The translations under genes were made by a program, and so were the position numbers. Positions 9,719 to 21,186 of a stretch of DNA of 64,000 nucleotides are shown here, piece after piece (the first letter of the stretch is position 1; each line of letters opens with the position of its first letter). The notes under the pieces are model-generated. The model saw only the letters and a list, made by a program, of their open reading frames with translations, did not search any database and was not told where the DNA came from. Origin of the DNA: SAR116 cluster bacterium AG-325-I21. Lineage in GTDB: Bacteria; Pseudomonadota; Alphaproteobacteria; Puniceispirillales; Puniceispirillaceae. The DNA lies in contig QBYK01000001.1 in assembly GCA_003282865.1 (NCBI GenBank), forward strand, positions 36,419 to 100,418, given 5' to 3'.

Positions 9719-10276
9719 TTATATTTCGGCCGCACGAACTTCGCGCACTTCGGGGATGTAGTGGCGCAGCATGTTTTCAATGCCCATTTTTAAAGTTGCA
9801 GTTGAACTAGGACAGCCCTGGCACGCTCCGCGCATTTGTAGCGTCACAATGCCATCGTCAAAGCCTTGAAAAACAATGTCCCCGCCATCCATGGCAACCG
9901 CGGGGCGTACGCGCGAATCCAAAAGCTGTTTGATTTGCTGAACAGTATCACTGTCGCTGCCTTCGGCGTGCGGATCAGCAATCTCAGCATCATTTTCAAC
10001 AACTGGCAAACCGGATGCGAAGTGTTCCATTATTCCAGCAAGAATAGCCGGCTTTAGAGCAAACCAATCGAGTGTTTCAGTCTTGGTAACGGCCACAAAA
10101 TCCCCACCAAGAAACACCGCAGTTACTCCATCGATTTGGAATAAGCGGCGTGCCAATGGTGACTTATTAGCCCCGTCACTATCGGCAAAGTCTGCAGTTC
10201 CCTGTGCCATTACCGGAACGCCAGGAATAAATTTCAATGTTGCCGGGTTCGGCGTATCCTGTGTTTGAATAAACAT
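9719..10276 (-). CDS. NifU-like Fe-S cluster carrier protein (Nfu)
   Basis: This 185-residue protein has an N-terminal Nfu_N domain (TQDTPNPATLKFIPG at residues 5-19) and a C-terminal NifU-like domain with the cluster-binding Cys152 and Cys155 in ACQGCPSS. Such proteins receive 4Fe-4S clusters and pass them on to target enzymes in the cytoplasm. MiaB, Nth and HemW in this window are possible clients. It lies downstream of trpS as in many alphaproteobacteria, though with a 243-base gap in which I recognise no universal-stress gene. Confidence 0.93.
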   Translation of the reverse strand: MFIQTQDTPNPATLKFIPGVPVMAQGTADFADSDGANKSPLARRLFQIDGVTAVFLGGDFVAVTKTETLDWFALKPAILAGIMEHFASGLPVVENDAEIADPHAEGSDSDTVQQIKQLLDSRVRPAVAMDGGDIVFQGFDDGIVTLQMRGACQGCPSSTATLKMGIENMLRHYIPEVREVRAAEI

Positions 10277-10519
10277 TTAATCAGTCCTTTTCACTACAAA
10301 CAGTTGTTCATAAATTGGGCGGCTTATGAACCAGTATATACTCAACGAATGCAAACGTCTTCCCACGTGGCCTTGCCGCGTTAATAGTGTGTTGGCATAA
10401 AATGCACAGCAATTATACCCCTATGATATTGGCATTTGTGCAAAACTACGCAACCCATTGTTAATAGTAATATCGCACATCTTCGCTAATCTGGCTAGTA
10501 ACCTGACCCTTGGCCTCGC
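10277..10519. other. Intergenic gap between trpS and nfu, no gene seen
   Basis: Both flanking genes point left, so this 243-base gap should contain the nfu promoter and the trpS 3' end. I found no convincing coding frame, tRNA or hairpin terminator. In several relatives a universal stress protein gene occupies this position; nothing here resembles one. Confidence 0.4.
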
Positions 10520-11563
10520 CTAAGGAGTCGAGCTTTGTCCCAAAAATCCAATGATATCACGTACCTGAGCAAGAAGCGGGCGAGCAATTGCTGCAGCCCG
10601 ATCAGCCCCCTCAGCAAGGACAGAATCAATATCAGCCGGATTTTTCAGAAGACGGCGCATCTCATCGCCAATGGGGGATAGTTTTGCAACCGCCAAATCT
10701 GCAAGCACAGGTTTGAAATCAGCAAAACCACGCCCACCAAATTCTGCTAGCACATTTTCAGTACTGCAATCAGCAAGGGCGGCATAAATACCAACCAAAT
10801 TTGCAGCCTCAGGGCGGTTAGAAAGCGCAACAACCTCTGATGGTAGTGCGTCAGGGTCAGTTTTTGCCTTACGGATTTTCTGCAAAATCAAATCCGCATG
10901 ATCAGTCATATTAATACGTGAATTGTCCGACACGTCAGACTTACTCATTTTAACACCGCCATCACGAAGGCTCATCACCCGTGTTGCGTTACCAAAGATT
11001 TGTGGGTTAGGAATCGGAAAAATATCCTTGTCATAAATTGAATTAAAGGCCTGTGCAATGTCGCGGGTCAGTTCAAGGTGTTGTTTCTGATCTTCACCAA
11101 CTGGAACATGTGTTGCCCGATAACAAAGAATATCCGCCGCCATTAGTGCTGGATAAGCATAAAGACCCAAAGATGCATTTTCACGATTCTTTCCCGCCTT
11201 CTCCTTAAATTGTGTCATCCGATTCAGCCATCCAAGCCGCGTCACACAATTAAAAATCCACGCTAACTCAGCATGCTGCGGCACGCAGGACTGATTGAAC
11301 AAAATTGATTGGTCAGTGGAAATGCCTGCCGCGATTAGGCAAGCTGCAACCTCGCGAGTACTTTTCTGTAATTGGACGGGGTCCTGATAGACTGTAATAG
11401 CATGCAAATCAACAACACAATAGATCGATTCAAAATCATGTTGTAAAGATACCCAATTGCGAATGGCGCCAAGATAATTGCCAAGATGCAAATTGCCAGT
11501 CGGCTGAATGCCCGAAAAAATACGGCCTTTTCCTGCCTGAGCCTGTGCGGTTGAATTACTCAT
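10520..11563 (-). CDS. trpS: Tryptophanyl-tRNA synthetase
   Basis: This class I aminoacyl-tRNA synthetase charges tRNA-Trp. It has the HIGH-type motif as HLGN (residues 26-29, within [14 protein letters not shown]) and an intact KMSKS at 205-209. The tryptophan-pocket [13 protein letters not shown] segment is present and the 347-residue length is usual. It starts at an ATG at 11563, 93 bases downstream of murJ, in the conserved mutS-glnD-murJ-trpS order. Confidence 0.97.
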   Translation of the reverse strand: MSNSTAQAQAGKGRIFSGIQPTGNLHLGNYLGAIRNWVSLQHDFESIYCVVDLHAITVYQDPVQLQKSTREVAACLIAAGISTDQSILFNQSCVPQHAELAWIFNCVTRLGWLNRMTQFKEKAGKNRENASLGLYAYPALMAADILCYRATHVPVGEDQKQHLELTRDIAQAFNSIYDKDIFPIPNPQIFGNATRVMSLRDGGVKMSKSDVSDNSRINMTDHADLILQKIRKAKTDPDALPSEVVALSNRPEAANLVGIYAALADCSTENVLAEFGGRGFADFKPVLADLAVAKLSPIGDEMRRLLKNPADIDSVLAEGADRAAAIARPLLAQVRDIIGFLGQSSTP

Positions 11564-11656
11564 TGATCCTATCCATCATGACGTTTTGATATACTTGGCA
11601 TTCTAATACTTTCTTGCCTGCCTTATCCCCTGTTTGAATGGCGGCGGTCAAGTCTT

Positions 11657-13234
11657 TCAATGCCGCCATCGGCGCAGGAAACCTACAGGTATCGCTTTAA
11701 AAAAGAAAGCCGCAGCAAGAAAGGCCGTGCCACCAAGAACGATCTGACCAGCCAGCCAGAACGCTGCCGGCATAAAATGCCTTAACCCAGGACTAAATTT
11801 TGACAAAACGACAAGAAAGATCGTCATTATTATTGTTGCTAAAAGGATCCGCCCCATCATTCCGAAGCAACCCCCGCCAAGGCGGCCACGACGACTTAGT
11901 AAACCAGCCATTACCACACCCGCCATCAGCCCTGAAAGGCTTGTGGCCAAAGCCAAACCAACATGGCCGAATAACGGCATTAAAATCAAGGATCCAGTGA
12001 TATTGATCACAATTGTCATAATTGAAATTTTAAGAACTATACCGGGCTGCCCTATCGCATAAAATGCCGGCTGCAGGATTTTCACCATCACAAACCCAGG
12101 CAAACCAACGGCGTAAGCTGATAAGGCCCTCGCTGCCATCACCGCATCATCACTGGAAAATGCGCCATACACAAACAAACCTTCAATAATAGGACCCGCC
12201 AATATAATCAAACCGATCATCGCTGGCACAACAAAGAACCCAGCAAAAACAATCGATTCATCCAACACTTTTATAAAATCAGCTTTTTGTCCATCCGTCT
12301 CCGCTGTTGACAGACGTGGCAACAGAACCGTCCCAAGCGCAATGCCAACAATGCCCAAAGGTAGTTGAGCCACTCGGTCAGCATAATAAAGCCAAGAAAT
12401 TGCACCCACCGGCAACAAAGATGCCAAAATCATGTCAACCAAAAGATTTAGTTGCATTCCACCGGCACCAAGGGCCGATGGTATGAAGTTGCGCCACATA
12501 GCTCTTCCAGCATTTGATAAATGTAGCCACCGCAATTTTGGCAATGCCGAAAGGCGACGAAGAACAAAAAATAGGAATGCCAGCTGCAACAGGCCTGCCA
12601 CCAGCAACCCAATGGCGATCGGAAAGGCTTGGAAAACGCCCAGATCGACTGCAAAAAGTGGTATCGAAATAGCCCCTGCAATAAAACATATATTAGCCAA
12701 AATAGGCGCCGCCGCACCAGCCATGAAGCGATCGTGCGCATTGACAATTGCAATCCACAACGCAACTACAGAAATCATGGGAAGATAAGGCATCGTCACC
12801 CGCCCCAGATCTATGGCGGCGGCAAGACGGTCTGGTGTTGCCGCAAAACCAGGAGCAAGCAGCATAACAATCTGCGGCATAAAGATTTCAGCTAAAATGA
12901 CAATGCCAAACAGCACAAGAATAAGTATGATCTGCGCTTCGGCAGCAAGTCCGAGTGCCGCCTCACGCCCTTCTGCTGCTCGCAGTTTGACAAAGCTGGG
13001 CAGAAACGCATTGGTCATCGCCCCTTCAGCCGTCAAACGCCGAAACATATTGGGTAATTTCAAAGCCACAAGAAAAGCATCCGCGGCAGGGCCCGCGCCC
13101 AGAAAGCTAGCAAAAACAATGTCACGAATAAAGCCAACTACTCGGCTAACCGCAGTCAAACTGCCAATTTGCCGAAATGCGTGGCCAAGCGATACGCCTT
13201 TTTTTGTTTTAGCCTTATCTGGTGCGCCAGTCAT
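11657..13234 (-). CDS. murJ: Lipid II flippase MurJ
   Basis: MurJ moves the peptidoglycan precursor lipid II across the inner membrane. The 525-residue protein is almost entirely hydrophobic, with about 14 membrane segments. The N-terminal block SLTAVSRVVGFIRDIVFAS and the RRLTAEGAMTNAFLPSF segment are hallmarks of the MviN/MurJ family and hold the conserved arginines of the central cavity. Its ATG overlaps the glnD stop by four bases. The gene is essential in most rods. Confidence 0.96.
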   Translation of the reverse strand: MTGAPDKAKTKKGVSLGHAFRQIGSLTAVSRVVGFIRDIVFASFLGAGPAADAFLVALKLPNMFRRLTAEGAMTNAFLPSFVKLRAAEGREAALGLAAEAQIILILVLFGIVILAEIFMPQIVMLLAPGFAATPDRLAAAIDLGRVTMPYLPMISVVALWIAIVNAHDRFMAGAAAPILANICFIAGAISIPLFAVDLGVFQAFPIAIGLLVAGLLQLAFLFFVLRRLSALPKLRWLHLSNAGRAMWRNFIPSALGAGGMQLNLLVDMILASLLPVGAISWLYYADRVAQLPLGIVGIALGTVLLPRLSTAETDGQKADFIKVLDESIVFAGFFVVPAMIGLIILAGPIIEGLFVYGAFSSDDAVMAARALSAYAVGLPGFVMVKILQPAFYAIGQPGIVLKISIMTIVINITGSLILMPLFGHVGLALATSLSGLMAGVVMAGLLSRRGRLGGGCFGMMGRILLATIIMTIFLVVLSKFSPGLRHFMPAAFWLAGQIVLGGTAFLAAAFFFKAIPVGFLRRWRH

Positions 13235-16032
13235 ACCGCCGCCTCATCCGTATCGACAAAAATTTCCATTAGTCGGCTGCGGATGGCTTGTTGCCGCCCC
13301 ACGTTCTGGATTTGTAGACCAAAAATATCTTTTACATAAAACACATCAACAGCCCGTTCACCATAGGTTGAAACCGTTGCCGTTTGTATTTGCAAGCCAA
13401 GATCAGCGAGAGATTGAGTTATCTTATGAAGCAGCCCAGGAAAATCACGTCCATTAACCTCAATCACGCTGTGGGTTTTACTGATTTTGTTGGATAGAAG
13501 CACGCGCGATAACACCGGCAGCTGCCTCACTCTCAGTGGGGTTTGCCGCCAACGATCCTTTAACAATTTTTCTAACTTAATAGCACCAGTAAGCGATTGT
13601 TCAAGCGTCTTGCAGATACGTGCCAATTCCCTTACATCCTCTATGGCCTGCTTGTTTATATCCTGCAAAAAGAAAACATCCAGCACCGTTCCATCATGAC
13701 ATGTGGTGATGCGTGCCCCAACAATATTAGCACCCGCCGCGGCAACCGCACCAGCAATACGCGAGAATAGACCGGGATCATCAACCGTTAAAATGGTTAA
13801 TTCGGTCATGCGACGCTTCCGGTCTGGTTGAAAATCAATCAATAACGGTACGTCAAGTGTTGCAAATTTTTTACAAAGATGCGCATGACGCACATGGCTA
13901 TCACAATCAAAACCAGTCCAATAAGTAACCGGCATATTCGCTGCATGGGCGGCAAAACTTGGTTCATCCCAGCCGTATAATTTTTCTTGAGCCTTAAGGT
14001 AGGCCTCCTCAGCATTGCCAAGGGTAATAACGGCAGGATCAGCACCCCTCAACACCGCATCGGATCGATGATAGAGTTCTCGCATTAGCGCCGCCTTCCA
14101 ACCATTCCAGATATTAGGTCCAACCGCCCGAATATCCGCAACAGTCAGAACAAGCAATAGTTTTAATCGTTCCGGTGATTGCACAATTGCCACAAAATCA
14201 ATAATCGTTTGTGGGTCATTCAAATCATAGCGGAAAGCAATTTTGCTCATCAACAGATGATTCAATACCAGCCAGCTTACCGTCTCGGTTTCTTCTGAGG
14301 TTAGCCCCAGTCGTGGGCAAACGGCCAAAGCGACCTCAGCTCCAAGCTTTGAATGATCACCTCCTCGCCCCTTGGCAATGTCATGCATTAGCGTTGCAAC
14401 ATAAAGTGCTCGCCGTGATCCAATTTCTGGCATCACCTTTGTAGCAACGGGTACAGTCTCGCGAAGCACCCCACTTTCAATATCATGCAAAATACCAATG
14501 GCTTTCAATGTATGCTCATCAACGGTGTAGCTGTGATACATGTCAAATTGCATCATCGCGACAATCCAGCCAAAATCAGGCAAAAATCTTCCGAAAACAC
14601 CACTCTCATTCATAAGACGCAAAACCCGTTCCGGGTTTTTCCGTGATGTGAGAATATCAAGAAACTGTCGATTACTGTGAGCATCATTACGCGTTGTCGT
14701 ATCTAACGTTGATAATGAGCGTGTAACCCGTTGCAAAGTGTTAGGGTGAACATCAGCATCATGGTTATGTGCAATGGAAAATAATTCGATTAAACGCGCA
14801 GGCGAATCTCGAAACAAAAAATTATCTAGCAAGCGAACCCGACCGCTTTCAATTCGAAATGGGTCAAGATCATGTGTGCGTAAAAAGTCTGGGCGCCAAA
14901 CTTTCAAGCTTTTTCGGAAATCTGTTTCCATTGCTGCACAGAAGATCCGAGTTAAGTTGCCAACATTACGCACCGCCAAATAGTAGCGTTTCATAAACCG
15001 CTCAACGCCACTCATTCCACCTCGATCCGCAAAGCCAAGTCGGGGCGCGATCATCATTTGTGCCTCAAAGTCTAACCGTTCTTCAGCACGCCCCGCCTGC
15101 AAATGAAGATGGCAACGCACGGTCCACAAAAACCGTTGCGCCAAGGCAAATTTTCGCGCTTCACCATCGCGCAGTACACCTTGTTTCACAATATCAACAA
15201 TGCTGTTGGCCCGATAAGCATATTTTGCAATCCAGAACAAACTGTGGAGATCACGAAGTCCACCTTTGCCATCTTTAACATTTGGTTCAACAACATAACG
15301 CGTATCGCCAAAACGTTTATGACGAACATCCCTCTCAGCAAGCTTTTCTTCAACAAACACAAGGGGTTTCTGCTTACCAATTTCATGCTGGACGGCACGG
15401 GCCAATTTGTTCCAAAGTGACTCGTCACCCGCCACATGCCGCATTTCCAATAGGCTGGTCAACACCGTCTGATCGTCACGAGCAGCAGCAATTGATTCGG
15501 AAATACTGCGGGTAGAATGACCAATCTTTAGTCCCAGATCCCACAGAATATACAACATAAATTCAATAAATTTTGTGTGTGCAGCAGAAGTATTTTTTGG
15601 CATCAGAATCATTATATCAATGTCGGAATATGGCGCCATCTCACCGCGACCATATCCGCCAACCGCAATCACTGCCAGATCACCACCACCGCAGCAATGT
15701 TTTCGGGTTTCAGCATATAGAATTTGTAACAAGATATCGATTGTCCAAGCATGCATGCCAACATAAACCGCACCATCATTATTGTCATAAAATGCATGCC
15801 GTAATCCAGCTTTGGCTGTATCAAGATGGGTCCGAAGGCAGGTTAAAAGCTGGGTTCGGTTTGTCGGGCCGCGTCTCTTGGCATATGCCTCAAGCTCTGC
15901 CGCAATAAACTTACGATCAAGCGGAGCATAATGGCCAGTCATTGCTCCCTGCAAAGGTTGTAGCCAGCGGTGCCAGGCCACTGTGTCTGCTAGATCTGAT
16001 ACTGGTTTGGTTGCATTATGATTCTGTGTCAT
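13231..16032 (-). CDS. glnD: Bifunctional uridylyltransferase/uridylyl-removing enzyme GlnD
   Basis: GlnD senses glutamine and attaches or removes UMP on PII proteins, controlling nitrogen assimilation. The nucleotidyltransferase domain has GGYGRGE at 125-131 and SDIDI at 136-140; an HD hydrolase domain follows with HDIAKGRGGDHS near residue 550; two ACT domains (near 740 and 850) end the protein. At 933 residues it is full length with all domains intact. It overlaps murJ by 4 bases and mutS by 17 bases, so the three probably form one transcript. No PII gene lies in this window. Confidence 0.97.
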   Translation of the reverse strand: MTQNHNATKPVSDLADTVAWHRWLQPLQGAMTGHYAPLDRKFIAAELEAYAKRRGPTNRTQLLTCLRTHLDTAKAGLRHAFYDNNDGAVYVGMHAWTIDILLQILYAETRKHCCGGGDLAVIAVGGYGRGEMAPYSDIDIMILMPKNTSAAHTKFIEFMLYILWDLGLKIGHSTRSISESIAAARDDQTVLTSLLEMRHVAGDESLWNKLARAVQHEIGKQKPLVFVEEKLAERDVRHKRFGDTRYVVEPNVKDGKGGLRDLHSLFWIAKYAYRANSIVDIVKQGVLRDGEARKFALAQRFLWTVRCHLHLQAGRAEERLDFEAQMMIAPRLGFADRGGMSGVERFMKRYYLAVRNVGNLTRIFCAAMETDFRKSLKVWRPDFLRTHDLDPFRIESGRVRLLDNFLFRDSPARLIELFSIAHNHDADVHPNTLQRVTRSLSTLDTTTRNDAHSNRQFLDILTSRKNPERVLRLMNESGVFGRFLPDFGWIVAMMQFDMYHSYTVDEHTLKAIGILHDIESGVLRETVPVATKVMPEIGSRRALYVATLMHDIAKGRGGDHSKLGAEVALAVCPRLGLTSEETETVSWLVLNHLLMSKIAFRYDLNDPQTIIDFVAIVQSPERLKLLLVLTVADIRAVGPNIWNGWKAALMRELYHRSDAVLRGADPAVITLGNAEEAYLKAQEKLYGWDEPSFAAHAANMPVTYWTGFDCDSHVRHAHLCKKFATLDVPLLIDFQPDRKRRMTELTILTVDDPGLFSRIAGAVAAAGANIVGARITTCHDGTVLDVFFLQDINKQAIEDVRELARICKTLEQSLTGAIKLEKLLKDRWRQTPLRVRQLPVLSRVLLSNKISKTHSVIEVNGRDFPGLLHKITQSLADLGLQIQTATVSTYGERAVDVFYVKDIFGLQIQNVGRQQAIRSRLMEIFVDTDEAAV

Positions 16033-18718
16033 TTTTCTTGCCGGATAACAAAGCTTTTTTGGGGCGCAGTGCCTTTAGCCGATAGAGTTCATCCAAGGCC
16101 TCACGAGGGGTCAGACTATCAGGCTCAAGCGTATCAAGCTCCAAAACAATTTTATTTTCGGCTATCATGGTATCTTTTGCCCGTTGATGATAATCAAAAA
16201 GGGGAAGTTGGTTTGCCATCATTCCAGCATCAACCGCACCGTGTTGACCAGCTTCGAGTTCATCTAGAACCTGCTCAGCACGCGAGAGCACAGCAGATGG
16301 TAGGCCAGCAAGACGCGCCACATGAACACCATAAGACCGATCTGCCGCTCCATTTACCACCTGGTGCAAAAAGACAATTGATCCCTGCCATTCACGAACC
16401 TGCATCGCGTAACAGCGTAATTGTGCCAACGTTTTCTGCAAATGCGTCAATTCATGGTAATGCGTTGCAAACAATGTTCGGCATGCGCTGATATTATGTA
16501 AATATTCAAGCGTTGACCAGGCAATCGCTAAGCCGTCATAAGTTGCCGTTCCCCGTCCAATTTCATCCAGAATAACCAACGACTGGTTGGTTGCTCGGTT
16601 CAAAATAGCTGCTGTTTCCACCATCTCAACCATAAAAGTTGACCGACCACGGGCAATATCATCAGCAGCACCAACACGGCTGAACAAACGATCAACGAGA
16701 CCAATTATCGCACTTTCTGCCGGCACATAAAGACCCGCCTGTGCCATGATGGCAATGTGAGCATTCTGCCTCAGGAAGGTCGATTTTCCTGCCATATTTG
16801 GACCAGTCAGTAGCCAAAGATAACCATCATCCAGATCGCAATCATTCGCAATAAACGGTATTTGTGAGTCTAGCATTGGCTCAATCACCGGATGCCGGCC
16901 CTTAGTTATTTTAAAAACAGGCTCATTTCGTATTTGGGGCCGGCAATAATGATTGCTGGAAGCAAGTTGGGCTGACGCAGTGGCAACGTCAACTTCCGCA
17001 AGCGCCCGCGCCGCATCTCCCAATTGCGATGCCACTGCTAGAACCGCGCCTCGCAAAAGATTAAATATTTCCAGTTCTAGAGCCAGCGCACGGTCAGCGG
17101 CGCTGGCCATGTCACGCTCCATATCAGCAAGTTCTGTTGTAGTAAATCTGACTGCCTGTGCTGTTGTTTGTCGGTGAATAAAAATCTCATGGCCCATCAA
17201 TTTTGATGCATGGGCGCTCCTCACATCAATGTGGTAGCCAAGAACATTATTATGTTTAATTTTGAGCGATTGGATACCGGTTTCATTGACATATCGGATC
17301 TGCAATGCGGCGATTAAGCGACGGCTTTCATCCCTGAGACCGCGTAAATCATCAAGGGCGATATCATAGCCCTGCCGAACAAAACCACCATCGCGCGCCA
17401 AGAGGGGTAATTCATCACTTAGAGCAGGCGCCACTTTATCGACAAGCGACACGGGCAAAAGCATTGTTTCAAGACAAGCTGGCAGTAATTGCGGCATCGC
17501 CAAACTGCTGACACCCTTATTTATCGCATTGGTGATACAGCCAGCAATCCGACTGGCTCCGTTTAGGCCAATAGCAATGGCTGCCAGATCGCGGGGGCCC
17601 CCATGGCCCAGTGATAATCTAGATAACGCGCGCTCACTATCTGGATGGACACGAAGTTGTGCTCTTACCTCCTTGCAACATTCTGTTCCTGCAATAAACC
17701 AGCTAACCAAATCTAGCCGCGAATCAATGGAATCAACGTCAAAAAGCGGTGCTGCGAGACGCTCACCAAGTAAGCGCCCACCGGCGGCGGTGAGGGTACA
17801 GTCAATTGCATGCAGTAAACTACCTCGGCGTTCACCGGTCAAAGTGCGCGACAACTCCAGAGACCGGCGTGTTGCTGGATCAATTTCCATGTAATTGGCA
17901 TGACTAACTGCGATCAGGGGTAAAAGCCTCGGCATATTACCAACCTGCGTTGCCTCTAAATAACCAAGAAGTGCACCAGCCGCGGAAAGCATAGGCCGAG
18001 TGAAATTACCAAGCCCATCAAGGCTTGCAAGCTGATAAAATCTCTCCAATGCTTGGCGTGCGCGGGTTGAGTCAAACATTGATGCCACCTGTTCGGTAGC
18101 ACAAATCTGACTATCGGTAACCCAATCTGGAAGATCATAATCATGTGGGTAAATCATTTCTGCAGGATCAAGCCGGGCGACCACCGTTTCAAGCCCATCA
18201 TCGGCAATTTCCTGCACCAGAAAATCGCCAGTGGACATGTCCGCCCAGGCGATGGCAACCTGTGAATCCGCTCGGCCAAGGGCAACTAGATAATTATGTG
18301 CCCGCGCGGGCAGCAATTCATCCTCGATCACGGTGCCGGGGGTGAGTATGCGCACAACATCACGTTTCAGCGGGCCTTTTCCACCACGCTGTTTTTGTTC
18401 TTGTGCGTCTTCGATCTGTTCACAAATCGCCACCTTGTGGCCGGCTCGGATTAACCGAGCCAAATATCCATCGACAGAATGTGCCGGGACGCCGCACATA
18501 GGCACATCAAGGCCATCTTTGCTACCCCGCTTTGTCAGAGTAATGCCAAGCAAAGATGCGGCGATTTCCGCATCTTCCAAAAACATCTCGTAAAAGTCAC
18601 CCATGCGGTAAAAAAGCAGCGAATCAGTGTGCAAATCTTTAACGCGCAGATATTGCGCCATCATCGGGGTAGGCGCTTTCACTTTTGGCGCATTTGTTGT
18701 AAAAGGTTTAGACATCAT
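16016..18718 (-). CDS. mutS: DNA mismatch repair protein MutS
   Basis: MutS recognises mismatches and small loops. The N-terminal domain carries the mismatch-wedge Phe-x-Glu in RMGDFYEMF, and the C-terminal ATPase has Walker A GPNMAGKST and Walker B VILDEIGRGTATYDG. The frame is open to 18766, but the paired ATGs at 18718 and 18715 give an N-terminus like that of E. coli MutS. That yields about 900 residues, slightly long for the family. It leads the leftward mutS-glnD-murJ run and is divergent from the malic enzyme gene across about 150 bases. mutL is not in the window. Confidence 0.97.
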   Translation of the reverse strand: MMSKPFTTNAPKVKAPTPMMAQYLRVKDLHTDSLLFYRMGDFYEMFLEDAEIAASLLGITLTKRGSKDGLDVPMCGVPAHSVDGYLARLIRAGHKVAICEQIEDAQEQKQRGGKGPLKRDVVRILTPGTVIEDELLPARAHNYLVALGRADSQVAIAWADMSTGDFLVQEIADDGLETVVARLDPAEMIYPHDYDLPDWVTDSQICATEQVASMFDSTRARQALERFYQLASLDGLGNFTRPMLSAAGALLGYLEATQVGNMPRLLPLIAVSHANYMEIDPATRRSLELSRTLTGERRGSLLHAIDCTLTAAGGRLLGERLAAPLFDVDSIDSRLDLVSWFIAGTECCKEVRAQLRVHPDSERALSRLSLGHGGPRDLAAIAIGLNGASRIAGCITNAINKGVSSLAMPQLLPACLETMLLPVSLVDKVAPALSDELPLLARDGGFVRQGYDIALDDLRGLRDESRRLIAALQIRYVNETGIQSLKIKHNNVLGYHIDVRSAHASKLMGHEIFIHRQTTAQAVRFTTTELADMERDMASAADRALALELEIFNLLRGAVLAVASQLGDAARALAEVDVATASAQLASSNHYCRPQIRNEPVFKITKGRHPVIEPMLDSQIPFIANDCDLDDGYLWLLTGPNMAGKSTFLRQNAHIAIMAQAGLYVPAESAIIGLVDRLFSRVGAADDIARGRSTFMVEMVETAAILNRATNQSLVILDEIGRGTATYDGLAIAWSTLEYLHNISACRTLFATHYHELTHLQKTLAQLRCYAMQVREWQGSIVFLHQVVNGAADRSYGVHVARLAGLPSAVLSRAEQVLDELEAGQHGAVDAGMMANQLPLFDYHQRAKDTMIAENKIVLELDTLEPDSLTPREALDELYRLKALRPKKALLSGKKNDTES

Positions 18719-18869
18719 TGTGTTTTGACATTGCCCCAACTTGGCGTTCAGAACAAGGTCGAACACGGTTTGTAATTAGTGATAACAAATTACTCTCTCG
18801 TTGTTTGAAACGACAATTTTAATTTAGCCAAAATGGCTGCTTCATGCCATCACGAAAAGTATTTGAAAC

Positions 18870-21134
18870 ATGACAAATAAAGACAAGCTACTTGACGCTG
18901 AGGCGCTGGCATTCCACGCAAATGGTCGCCCAGGGAAATTTCAAATTGCCGCCACAAAACCGCTTACTAGTCAACATGATTTATCATTGGCCTATTCACC
19001 CGGTGTTGCCGCGCCCTGTCTTAAAATCGCTGGCGATATCAACACCGCATATGACTACACGAACAAAGGCAATCAAATTGCTGTAATCTCGAATGGAACA
19101 GCGGTTCTTGGCCTTGGTGATATTGGTGCTGCTGCAGCCAAACCCGTGATGGAAGGTAAAGCCGTGCTGTTCAAGAAATTTGCCGATATCGACGGCATTG
19201 ACCTTGAATTAAATACAATTGATGCAGACGCATTTGTGAATGCCGTAGAATTGATGACGCCGACCTTTGGCGGAATTAATCTTGAAGATATCAAAGCGCC
19301 CGAATGCTTCGTGATTGAACAGCAACTCCGTAGCAGGCTTGATATTCCAGTTTTTCACGATGATCAGCATGGCACCGCAATTATCACCGCCGCCGGACTG
19401 ATCAATGCCCTTCATCTCACCGACCGAGAAATGCAATCGATTAAAGTGGTTGGTAGTGGAGCCGGAGCTGCATCAATTGCATGTGTTGAATTGCTAAAAA
19501 CCATGGGGGTTCCAAATAATAACATTATTATTTGTGATCGCGCCGGACCCATTTACAAAGGCCGCAAAGGATCAATGAACCAATGGAAGTCAGCGCATGC
19601 GGTAGAGACTGATGCCCGCACTTTGGAAGAAGCTTTGGTTGGGGCGGATGTGTTTCTTGGCCTGTCATCTGGCGGTGTCATGACGAAAGAAATGGTCAAA
19701 AAGATGGCTGCTCGGCCAATCATTTTCGCTATGGCCAATCCAGTTCCAGAAATCTGGCCAGATGAAGCCAAAAAAGTGCGTCCTGATGCGATTATTGCAA
19801 CCGGCCGGTCAGACTTTCCAAATCAGGTTAATAACGTCCTTGGCTTTCCATATATTTTCCGTGGGGCCTTAGATGTACGGGCCAGCAAAATTACCGAAAA
19901 TATGAAAATTGCCGCAGCCAATGCGCTTGCCATGCTGGCGCGTGAAGACGTGCCTGATGCAGTAGCTGATGCCTATGGCGGCCAAATGCTAACCTATGGT
20001 GAAAACTATATCATTCCGACACCTTTTGACCCAAGGCTGATTGTTGCTGTTTCATCTGCCGTTGCTGAAGCCGCCATGGGAGATGGTGTTGCGCGTAAAC
20101 CCATTGCCAATCTGGATGAATATCGCCGCCTACTGTCAGCTCGTCTTGATCCAACAGCAGGGGCATTACAATCAATTTTTGAACGTGTCAGCACGAATAA
20201 GAAACGTATCGTCTTTGCCGAAGGTGAGGAAGAGCGCGTGATCCGTGCTGCGCTTGCTTTTCGCAATGCTGGCTATGGTGATCCCGTCCTTCTCGGCCGA
20301 GAACATCGGGTTAAAGAAGCAATTGACCGACTGGGGCTTGATGGGGCTGAAGATCTGCCCATCACCAATGCCAAAATATCCAAACATTTAACCGAATATA
20401 CTGATTTGCTATACAGCAAACTGCAACGCCGTGGATCACTTTATCGCGATTGCCAGAGAATGGTTAATCTTGATCGAAATGTATTTGCCGCCTGTATGGT
20501 AAGCTGCGGTCACGCTGATGCATTGGTGACAGGTGTTACCCGAGCCTTTCAGCCAACGTTACAACATATTCGCCGAGTCATTGATGTTGCTAAAGGCAGT
20601 AAATTCATGACCACATCAATGATTATTTCACGGGGACGCACTGTCTTTGTTGGTGATGTCGCAGTAACCGAGCGACCTGATGGCGAAGAAATGGCTGATA
20701 TTGCTATGGCAATGGCCGCCAAAGCCCGCCAGATGGGCCATACTCCGCGGGTCGCCATCCTGTCATTTACTAATTTTGGCAATCCTGAGTCCCGCACTAG
20801 CGTGGAGGCAAGACGTGCTGTGGAAATTTTGCAAAGTCGTGACGTTGGCTTTGAATTTGATGGGGAAATGACTGCTGATATTGCGCTTGATTTTGATCTA
20901 ATGAGGGCGCGCTACCCGTTCTGTAACTTGACGGGCCCAGCCAATATTCTAGTGATGCCGGGTCTGCATGCAGCTAATATTTCGTTTAAGCTTGTGCATC
21001 AGCTTGGAAATGTGTCTGTTGTTGGCCCGATGATGATTGGTGGTGAACAAGCATTCCAGATTGTCCAGATGGGCGCTTCTGTCAGCGATATCGTGCAAGC
21101 AGCTGTTCTTGCAGCCCATGACGCCATGAGCTAG
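18870..21134 (+). CDS. maeB: NADP-dependent malic enzyme with C-terminal phosphotransacetylase domain
   Basis: This enzyme decarboxylates malate to pyruvate with NADP, feeding NADPH and pyruvate pools. Residues 1 to about 430 are the malic enzyme, with HDDQHGT at 163-169 and the nucleotide-binding [10 protein letters not shown] after it. Residues 430-754 are a phosphate acetyltransferase-like domain (from [18 protein letters not shown]), which in MaeB proteins is usually regulatory rather than catalytic. The total of 754 residues is the normal MaeB length. It stands alone on the plus strand, divergent from mutS as in many alphaproteobacteria. Confidence 0.95.
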   Translation: MTNKDKLLDAEALAFHANGRPGKFQIAATKPLTSQHDLSLAYSPGVAAPCLKIAGDINTAYDYTNKGNQIAVISNGTAVLGLGDIGAAAAKPVMEGKAVLFKKFADIDGIDLELNTIDADAFVNAVELMTPTFGGINLEDIKAPECFVIEQQLRSRLDIPVFHDDQHGTAIITAAGLINALHLTDREMQSIKVVGSGAGAASIACVELLKTMGVPNNNIIICDRAGPIYKGRKGSMNQWKSAHAVETDARTLEEALVGADVFLGLSSGGVMTKEMVKKMAARPIIFAMANPVPEIWPDEAKKVRPDAIIATGRSDFPNQVNNVLGFPYIFRGALDVRASKITENMKIAAANALAMLAREDVPDAVADAYGGQMLTYGENYIIPTPFDPRLIVAVSSAVAEAAMGDGVARKPIANLDEYRRLLSARLDPTAGALQSIFERVSTNKKRIVFAEGEEERVIRAALAFRNAGYGDPVLLGREHRVKEAIDRLGLDGAEDLPITNAKISKHLTEYTDLLYSKLQRRGSLYRDCQRMVNLDRNVFAACMVSCGHADALVTGVTRAFQPTLQHIRRVIDVAKGSKFMTTSMIISRGRTVFVGDVAVTERPDGEEMADIAMAMAAKARQMGHTPRVAILSFTNFGNPESRTSVEARRAVEILQSRDVGFEFDGEMTADIALDFDLMRARYPFCNLTGPANILVMPGLHAANISFKLVHQLGNVSVVGPMMIGGEQAFQIVQMGASVSDIVQAAVLAAHDAMS

Positions 21135-21186
21135 TCACTATTGGGAGAGAACACGCCTATCATTTTGCCATCCAGCTCATTGGCAA